Assembly (NCBI RefSeq): GCF_003258515.1
Contig: NZ_QGEH01000001.1
Coordinates: forward strand, 2,480,001 to 2,544,000
Direction of reading: 5' to 3'
Source of the DNA: Marinobacter bohaiensis
GTDB lineage: Bacteria; Pseudomonadota; Gammaproteobacteria; Pseudomonadales; Oleiphilaceae
DNA: 64,000 nt
Part shown: positions 58,123 through 64,000 of the stretch, in pieces
Layout: the number at the start of each line of letters is the position of its first letter
How positions within the stretch are numbered: the stretch's first letter is position 1
The notes under the pieces: model-generated
The model's database searches: none
What the model was told of the DNA's origin: nothing
What the model saw: the letters and a program-made list of their open reading frames with translations, nothing else
Translations under genes and position numbers: made by a program

Positions 58123-58200
58123 GCTTTATCTCCCTGATAATGAACAGCCGCGCGCTACTTTAGCACAGGCCGCCCCGCGCGCCACACCCTGGCGGGACCT

Positions 58201-60582
58201 TCATCGTATAGCGTCTGTAAACGGTTCGACCCAGAACGGGACGTCGCTGCGCCAGGGGGTGACCTGAACGCCCGACTCCGACAGCCGGATTCTTACCGCC
58301 CCGGCCGTCGCCGTATTGAACAGACGCGCCCCGGCAGCCCGATAGCGCTGCACCACTTCCGGGGCCGGATGGCCGTACGGGTGATGGTAACCGGCAGCGA
58401 ACACCACCACGTCAGGCGCCAGCGCCCGGATCCAGGCCTCGCTGGACGATGTGGCGCTGCCATGATGCGGCGCCACCAGAATCGTACGGCTGCGGGCCTC
58501 ATCGCGATGTTGCGCCAGCCAACGCCGTTCCTCCTCCGCCGTCAGGTCGCCGGGCAGCACGATCCGCCAGCCGTCGCGCTGGATAACCAGCACACAGGAC
58601 GACGCGTTGCCGGGTTCCGCCTGCGCATCCCGCCAGAAGGACAGTCTGGCCTGCCCCAGTTGACCGCTTCCGTAACAGGGTCCAATCGCGCGATGATGCC
58701 GTTCGATGCGGTCAGTCACCCGTCCGGGCTCACCGCTGATAAACCGGTCGCTGGACACCTTATCCAGCAAATCATCCAGGCCGCTGGCGTGATCGGCATC
58801 GCCGTGGCTGATCACCAGCCAGTCCAGCCTGCCGATACCCAGCGCCCGGTAGACTGGCAACAAAACCGAATCGACCGCCGTATAGCCGGATGCCGAACCG
58901 GGCCCGGAATCGTATTGCAGCACCCGGGCGCCCTCGCGATAGGTGACGGCCAGCCCCTGCCCCACATCCCAGACCCAGAGCTCCGGTTCCGTTATGCGGG
59001 CGTTGGCGGCGGGTGTCGAGGTGCGACCCGGCACCACGCAACCGGCAATCGCAACCACCGCTACGCAGAACAGGCCGGCGCGCGCGGGCCAGCGGAGCGG
59101 CAACAGCGCCACCACCGCCAGCGAGGCAAGCAGCACCGCCAGTGGCAGCGGTACAGCAACGGGCTCCGGGGCAATCGCCGCCACCCACGACAGCCATTGC
59201 ATCAGCGCTTGCAGGCAGGCATCGATCACCAGCCCGGCCCAGCCCGCCAGAGGTGCCACCGCCAAAGCAATTAGAGCCCCCGCCAACGCCACCGGCAGAA
59301 CCAGCACCGACACCAGCGGAATGGCCACCAGATTGGCCAGCCAACCCAGCGGCGCCATCGGCAATCCGGCCAGCGCCATCACCGGCAGCAATCCCGCCAC
59401 CACCACGAACTGGGCCTGCAACAGCCCCTGCAAGCGACCGGCAGGCGCCACCCGGCCCACAAACACCAGGATCAGACTGGCTACCGCGCCGAAAGACAGC
59501 CAGAAACCACCGTCCAGCGGTGCTAACGGGTCGATCAGCAGCACAAAACAGAGGGCACAGAGCCAGGCCGTCCAGGCTCCGGACAGCCGAGCTCTGACGT
59601 ACAGCACCGACGCCACCACGGCCATGACCAGCGCCCGCTGCGTGGGCACGGTAAATCCGGCGGCCAGGGCATAAGCCAGACACCCCAGAAGCACCCCGGC
59701 CGCCCGCACCCATCGCTGGCGCCGGGCGTCTGATCCGCGGCCGGAAAGACGGCGCTGAACCAGCCCGAATAGCCCGCCGACCAGCATGCCAACCAGACCG
59801 ATGTGTAACCCGGAAATAGCGATCAGGTGGGAAGTGCCGGTGGCCTTGAACAGATCCCAGTCCGCGGGCGTCAGCCGCCCCCGCTCGCCCAGCAGCAGCG
59901 CTTCCAGCAACCGGTATTCGTCCATGCCGCCCAGGCGGTCCCGCAGAGCCCCGGCGAGATCCTCGCGCAGGGTGTGGTAGCGGCACGTCAGCCAGCAGGG
60001 AACATCGGCTTCGCCCCACTCACGGACGCTGCCCGTCGCATCGTATCCGTGCCGGAAAAGCCAGGTTTCGTAACGGAAGCCAGCCGGATTAACCGCGCCA
60101 TGGGGGCGTTTCAGGCGAACACTCAATTGCATCCGCATGGGAAGGTCAGGTGGCGGGTCCTCGTCGTAGAGCGCCAGACGGAGACGTTTGGGAGCAGTGG
60201 TCACCGACGGCGGTTGTGGGCCCCACCCGGTCACGCAGAAATCGAAGCGAAGGCTGTCGTAGGCGCCGGGCGACACCAGGCTGCAGCGATAACCCTGGAC
60301 CTGCCAGACGCTGTCTTCCATACTCGCCGGCAATCGCGAATCGATGCGTGCGCCAGCGTGCCACCCGGCCCAGGCCAGGCCGAGGACCAGTCCCAACACC
60401 CAGGGCGCAATCCGGCGGCAACGGTGCCCAATCCGCCAAAGGCCGATGCCCATGATCGCGGCAATTACGAAGACCGGCCACGGTGGTATTTCGTCAAGGC
60501 TATACAGTAAGATTACGCCGCCCGCGAACGCCGTCATCCAGACTCGCACGGTGAAACTCCCGGGCAATCCTTGCCCCTTCAT
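58201..60582 (-). CDS. comEC: DNA internalization protein ComEC/Rec2
   Basis: Inner-membrane channel for uptake of single-stranded DNA in natural transformation. The 793-residue product has an N-terminal OB-like domain (about residues 60-190), the competence channel with many membrane segments including GTSHLIAISGLHIGLVGMLV, and a C-terminal metallo-beta-lactamase-like domain: WLVISHGDADHASGLDDLL and LVAPHHGSATSSSEAW. All domains are full length, so the protein should be functional. Type IV pilus assembly (pilF) is also in this window. Confidence 0.92.
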   Translation of the reverse strand: MKGQGLPGSFTVRVWMTAFAGGVILLYSLDEIPPWPVFVIAAIMGIGLWRIGHRCRRIAPWVLGLVLGLAWAGWHAGARIDSRLPASMEDSVWQVQGYRCSLVSPGAYDSLRFDFCVTGWGPQPPSVTTAPKRLRLALYDEDPPPDLPMRMQLSVRLKRPHGAVNPAGFRYETWLFRHGYDATGSVREWGEADVPCWLTCRYHTLREDLAGALRDRLGGMDEYRLLEALLLGERGRLTPADWDLFKATGTSHLIAISGLHIGLVGMLVGGLFGLVQRRLSGRGSDARRQRWVRAAGVLLGCLAYALAAGFTVPTQRALVMAVVASVLYVRARLSGAWTAWLCALCFVLLIDPLAPLDGGFWLSFGAVASLILVFVGRVAPAGRLQGLLQAQFVVVAGLLPVMALAGLPMAPLGWLANLVAIPLVSVLVLPVALAGALIALAVAPLAGWAGLVIDACLQALMQWLSWVAAIAPEPVAVPLPLAVLLASLAVVALLPLRWPARAGLFCVAVVAIAGCVVPGRTSTPAANARITEPELWVWDVGQGLAVTYREGARVLQYDSGPGSASGYTAVDSVLLPVYRALGIGRLDWLVISHGDADHASGLDDLLDKVSSDRFISGEPGRVTDRIERHHRAIGPCYGSGQLGQARLSFWRDAQAEPGNASSCVLVIQRDGWRIVLPGDLTAEEERRWLAQHRDEARSRTILVAPHHGSATSSSEAWIRALAPDVVVFAAGYHHPYGHPAPEVVQRYRAAGARLFNTATAGAVRIRLSESGVQVTPWRSDVPFWVEPFTDAIR

Positions 60583-60652
60583 CCATAATAACGGCAGAGT
60601 TGACCCTCAGAAGGTCATTTGCCAACGACGGAAGACGACCGACAATCACGCC

Positions 60653-61174
60653 ATGCCGAAACGGTTCATAAAACGGCACATGCCCACGCCGGAGAAAATC
60701 AGGGAGATGAAGGCCCTGCATTTTCTGGGCGACGTATTGCATGAGCCCAACCTGTGGCACATCAACCGCCACGCGGTCAGTCGCGCTTTCCTGGTTGGCG
60801 TGTTCTTCTGCTTTATCCCGATGCCGTTCCAGATGGTCGCGGCCGGCTTCTTTGCGATCTGGTTCAACGCCAACCTGCCGCTGTCAATCATCCTCGTCTG
60901 GATCAGCAACCCGCTGACCATGCCGCCGATGTTCTATTTCAACTACAAGGTAGGCGCCTGGCTGCTGGGCCGTCCGGTTCTCGACTTCGAGTTCCACCTG
61001 TCGTGGCACTGGCTCTGTGAGCGCCTGATCGACATCGGCGTGCCGCTCTACTTCGGGTCGATCGTGATGGGCGTTATCGGCGCCTGCATCAGCTACCTGC
61101 TGATCCAGTTCCTGTGGCGGAGAAAAGTGCGGGGCGACTGGCGCAAACGCCGTGACCTGCGCCAGTCGGCCTGA
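60653..61174 (+). CDS. DUF2062 membrane protein
   Basis: The 173-residue product has the DUF2062 pattern HAVSRAFLVGVFFCFIPMPFQMVAAGFFAIWFNAN and NPLTMPPMFYFNYKVGAWLLG, with about three membrane segments. Its role is unknown. Start ATG 60653 fits. It stands divergent from comEC and convergent with lolD (4-base gap). Confidence 0.87.
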   Translation: MPKRFIKRHMPTPEKIREMKALHFLGDVLHEPNLWHINRHAVSRAFLVGVFFCFIPMPFQMVAAGFFAIWFNANLPLSIILVWISNPLTMPPMFYFNYKVGAWLLGRPVLDFEFHLSWHWLCERLIDIGVPLYFGSIVMGVIGACISYLLIQFLWRRKVRGDWRKRRDLRQSA

Positions 61175-61178
61175 GCGA

Positions 61179-61895
61179 TCAATCGACCTCGACCAGGCGC
61201 CCCTCTTCCAGTCGCAAAACCCGTCCCAGTTGGCGCGCGATGCCCATGTCGTGGGTCACCACCACGAAGGCGATTCCCAAGTCATCCCGCAATGATTCGA
61301 TCAGGTGCTGCACTTCGCGAGCGGTATGCTCATCCAGGTTGCCGGTCGGCTCATCCATCAGCACGCATTCCGGTTCGTTGACCAGCGCCCGGGCAATGGC
61401 CACACGCTGACGCTCCCCGCCAGACAGCTCGCCAGGCTTGTGTTCCAGCCGGCTGCCGAGGCGCACCTGTTCGAGAATCCGTGTGGCCTTGCGACGCGCC
61501 TCGGACATGGACTGCCCCGCCAGAGCACAGGGCATCATGACGTTTTCCAGCGCTGTGAATTCAGGCAACAGGTGATGGAACTGGTAGACAAAGCCAAGCT
61601 GGCGATTGCGAAACTTCGCCCGAACCTTCTCCCGCATGGCGTGAATATCGGCGCCACAGATCGAAATGTGCCCGGAGGATGGCTTGTCGAGACCGCCCAG
61701 GAGGTTGAGCAGCGTGGTTTTACCCGCGCCGCTGCTGCCCACGATGGCCACCGTCTCCCCGGCGGACACTTCCAGGGAAATGTCGGAGAAGATGGTCAGG
61801 GTTTCCGGTCCCTGCCGGTAAGACCGGGTAATGGTCTGACAGTCGATGACCAGCGGTGCTTCGGCCGCTTGCGTGGATGGTACCGCATTACTCAT
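61179..61895 (-). CDS. lolD: Lipoprotein-releasing ABC ATPase LolD
   Basis: Drives release of outer-membrane lipoproteins to LolA. The 238-residue ATPase has Walker A VGSSGAGKTTLLNLLGGLD, the family stretch LGFVYQFHHLLPEFTALENVMMP, signature LSGGERQRVAIARALVNEP and Walker B VLMDEPTGNLDEHTA. ATG 61893-61895 overlaps the permease end by 8 bases. Confidence 0.95.
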   Translation of the reverse strand: MSNAVPSTQAAEAPLVIDCQTITRSYRQGPETLTIFSDISLEVSAGETVAIVGSSGAGKTTLLNLLGGLDKPSSGHISICGADIHAMREKVRAKFRNRQLGFVYQFHHLLPEFTALENVMMPCALAGQSMSEARRKATRILEQVRLGSRLEHKPGELSGGERQRVAIARALVNEPECVLMDEPTGNLDEHTAREVQHLIESLRDDLGIAFVVVTHDMGIARQLGRVLRLEEGRLVEVD

Positions 61896-63129
61896 AGCGC
61901 AAAGCCTCCGCCGGATCGACACGGGACGCACGCCATGCCGGATAAATGGTTGCCAGTAAGGCCATGATCAGGCCCGACCCGCTGATGATGAACACGTCTT
62001 CCCATTCCAACTGGGAAGGCAGGTAACTGATGAAGTACACGTCCGGGCTCAGGAACTTGTGACCCATTACGCCTTCGAGCCAACTGATGATGGCGCTGAT
62101 ATTCTCGGCACCGAGGATGCCCAGCACCGTGCCCACCAGCACGCCGACCACGCCGATGATCGCGCCCTGCACGATAAAGATGCGCATGATGCGTCCGGGG
62201 GTGGCACCCATGGTGCGCAGGATGGCGATGTCGGCGGTCTTGTCGGTCACCACCATGACCAGAGTGGACACCACGTTGAAGGCCGCCACGGCGACGATGA
62301 ACATCAGCAGCAGGCCGATCATGGTCTTCTCCATCCGGATGGCCTGGAACAGGTTGCCGTGGGTGCGGGTCCAGTCGGACACGTAGTAGCGCCCCCCCAG
62401 ACTGCGCGCGACCCGCTCGGCCACACCGGGCGCCTTGAACAGGTCGGACACCAGCAGTCGCACGCCCTGGGCCTTGCCCCCGGTGCGCATCAGCTTGGCG
62501 GCATCGTCCATGTGGATCAGGGTATAGTTGCCGTCCAGCTCGGCACCGACACTGAAGACGCCCTTGACGGTAAACCGCTTCAGTCGCGGCAACACCCCGG
62601 CCGGGGTGATCGACGCCTCGGGCATGACAACCGTGACCTTGTCGCCGATGCCCACCCGCAGGCTCGACGCCAGCAGACGACCGATAATAATGCCGAACTC
62701 GCCGGACTTGAGATCGTCCAGCGAACCCTGCTGCATGTGCTTGTCGATGATCGACACCTGGCGTTCTTCGTCCGGCACGATGCCGTTGAGCAGGATGCCG
62801 TGGACGTTCCCGGAGCCGGTCATCATGCCCTGCCCGCGGATGAACGGCGCCGCCGCCAGGACATCGGGATCCTCGGTGGCCATGCGATCCAGCCGCTGCC
62901 AGTCATCGACAGTGCTCTGCCCCTGGATCGTGGCGTGCGGCACCATGCCCAGGATCCGGTTCTGCAACTCGCGGTCAAAGCCGTTCATCACCGACAGCAC
63001 AATGATCAGCAGGGCGACGCCCAGCATCAGGCCCAGCATCGAGGTCAGCGAGATGAAGGAGATGAAATGATTACGTCGCTTGGCCGCGGTGTACCGCAGA
63101 CCGATGGAAAAGGTTAAGGGTTTGAACAT
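61888..63129 (-). CDS. lolC: Lipoprotein-releasing permease LolC/LolE family (single copy at this locus)
   Basis: The 413-residue product has the Lol opening SIGLRYTAAKRRNHFISFIS with the first membrane segment, a large periplasmic domain, and three C-terminal membrane segments (FIVAVAAFNVVSTLVMVVTD, GIVQ-like GAIIGVVGVLVGTVLG). Length matches LolE (414) more than LolC (399). No second permease gene follows lolD, as would be expected for lolCDE, so this could be a LolF-type protein making both halves. The symbol is provisional. Confidence 0.85.
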   Translation of the reverse strand: MFKPLTFSIGLRYTAAKRRNHFISFISLTSMLGLMLGVALLIIVLSVMNGFDRELQNRILGMVPHATIQGQSTVDDWQRLDRMATEDPDVLAAAPFIRGQGMMTGSGNVHGILLNGIVPDEERQVSIIDKHMQQGSLDDLKSGEFGIIIGRLLASSLRVGIGDKVTVVMPEASITPAGVLPRLKRFTVKGVFSVGAELDGNYTLIHMDDAAKLMRTGGKAQGVRLLVSDLFKAPGVAERVARSLGGRYYVSDWTRTHGNLFQAIRMEKTMIGLLLMFIVAVAAFNVVSTLVMVVTDKTADIAILRTMGATPGRIMRIFIVQGAIIGVVGVLVGTVLGILGAENISAIISWLEGVMGHKFLSPDVYFISYLPSQLEWEDVFIISGSGLIMALLATIYPAWRASRVDPAEALRYE

Positions 63130-63305
63130 TAATGAGGGCCTACCACTTCCCTGAAGTCCGTGCTGTTAACCGCCCCAACGGATCGGTCCAGCTGTTAAAC
63201 TTGAATCGTGCTTACCGTTTGGGGTCCGGAAACCCGGTTGCGGGCCCGCAAGCATCTACCAGTGCCAACCCACAGCCAACCGACAGGAAGTACGAGGTGC
63301 AAGGC

Positions 63306-63908
63306 ATGGCTCCGAACGCAAGCGATGATCGCCGCGAATACTACCGAATCCAGGATCACATCGGCCTGGAGGTCCGCCCACTGGAACCGGATCCGCCGGA
63401 AGATACGACGCGTCCCTTCGACCCTGACCACCTGGCGGCACTGCATTCCGAGCTGCGCCGGGTCGACCAGGATGTGCGCAATCAGCTCGCCAGCCTGGCG
63501 GAAAAAGATCGCCTGCTCGCCAACTTGCTGAAATCCCTGAACACCAAGGTCGACACGCTGGCGCGCATTATGGCCTTTGAGCAAAATCCGTTGCAACCGC
63601 AGCAATGGCGGGATGTGACGCTCAGTGAGGGGGGCATCGCCTTTCCCCTGGCCGATGCGGCGTTTTCACCGGGCGACGCCATCGCCGTCCGAATGACCCT
63701 GCCACCGGAACTTTACCGTCCGGTTGCCGTGGCCGAAGTCGTCTCGATTCGCGAGGATCCCGAAGGCGCACCCTGGGCCCACGCCGATTTCCGCCAGATT
63801 GACGACGCCGACCGCCAGCAGATTGCCCGCCACGTCATGCGCTGGCAGGTCCGCCAGCGGAAACGGGAACGGGTCGACATTGCCGACGACTCGGCCCATA
63901 CCGGGTAA
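63306..63908 (+). CDS. PilZ-domain protein with internal coiled coil (tPilZ-like)
   Basis: The 200-residue product has RREYYRIQDHIGLEVRPL (an RxxxR at the start of the PilZ barrel), then an inserted helical stretch (DHLAALHSELRRVDQDVRNQ ... EKDRLLANLLKSLNTKVDTL, about residues 40-88) and the rest of the barrel with DVTLSEGGIAF. Such a coiled-coil insert is known from tetrameric PilZ proteins of Xanthomonas. c-di-GMP binding is plausible but not certain. ATG 63306 follows GAGG. The frame upstream to 63132 is unlikely to be used. Confidence 0.78.
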   Translation: MAPNASDDRREYYRIQDHIGLEVRPLEPDPPEDTTRPFDPDHLAALHSELRRVDQDVRNQLASLAEKDRLLANLLKSLNTKVDTLARIMAFEQNPLQPQQWRDVTLSEGGIAFPLADAAFSPGDAIAVRMTLPPELYRPVAVAEVVSIREDPEGAPWAHADFRQIDDADRQQIARHVMRWQVRQRKRERVDIADDSAHTG

Positions 63909-64000
63909 GCGCAAACGTTTCTTGGGACCTTAACCTGTAGTACTGTTGGCCTGATAATAAATTTACGTAACCAAAACAACGCGTAGCAGTAGCAAGCAGT

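Overview
The window is a dense, high-G+C gammaproteobacterial chromosome segment. It has a polar-flagellum flg cluster with RpoN-type promoters, a split class II ribonucleotide reductase (nrdJa/nrdJb), a type IV pilus assembly gene (pilF) next to rodZ, and a Pseudomonas-like order der-bamB-yfgM-hisS-ispG-rodZ-pilF-rlmN-ndk-isc. I infer a marine member of the Marinobacter group or a close relative; this rests on gene order and protein character, not on a database search. No insertion sequence, prophage, CRISPR array or rRNA operon was seen, and base composition looks even throughout.

Layout. 1-12,002 is one long leftward block: der (cut by the window edge), bamB, yfgM, hisS, ispG, rodZ, pilF, rlmN, ndk, iscS, iscR, cysE and trmJ. 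It covers outer-membrane assembly, translation, isoprenoid synthesis, cell shape and pili, and iron-sulfur supply. suhB (+) is divergent from trmJ. 13,066-18,678 is the leftward queA-tgt-yajC-secD-secF block (queuosine tRNA modification and protein export), preceded by tRNA-Leu(CAA) with its own promoter. 18,964-30,746 is the flagellar rod, hook and hook-junction cluster flgBCDE and flgFGHIJKL, each unit behind a recognisable sigma-54 promoter.

30,932-45,338 is a mixed accessory region: a nitroreductase, a DUF962/Mpo1-like membrane protein, a class III nucleotide cyclase, queF, an ABC-2 exporter pair, a lipoprotein, a degenerate HD-GYP protein, a small PilZ protein, an FbpA/FbpB-type iron uptake pair, a hotdog thioesterase, a long-chain acyl-CoA synthetase and a small zinc-ribbon membrane protein. 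45,481-48,163 is a three-gene ABC uptake operon. 48,706-51,578 is nrdJa-nrdJb behind NrdR-like boxes and a long structured leader.

51,659-60,582 is a leftward envelope operon (comEC, exbB, exbD, msbA, lpxK, a Trm112-like gene, kdsB, a low-molecular-weight phosphatase, murB). 60,653-63,908 holds a DUF2062 protein, the lipoprotein-release genes lolD and a single lolC/E-type permease, and a coiled-coil PilZ protein.

The most notable points are: a SuhB whose metal-binding catalytic residues are all substituted; an isc locus reduced to iscR-iscS with the scaffold, chaperone and ferredoxin genes missing and the IscS C-terminus shortened; near-identical divergent promoters with GC-rich discriminators for trmJ and suhB; the structured nrdJ leader that lacks the usual B12-riboswitch core; and an HD-GYP protein lacking its HD pair next to a PilZ gene. 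No unmistakable new multi-gene system was found.
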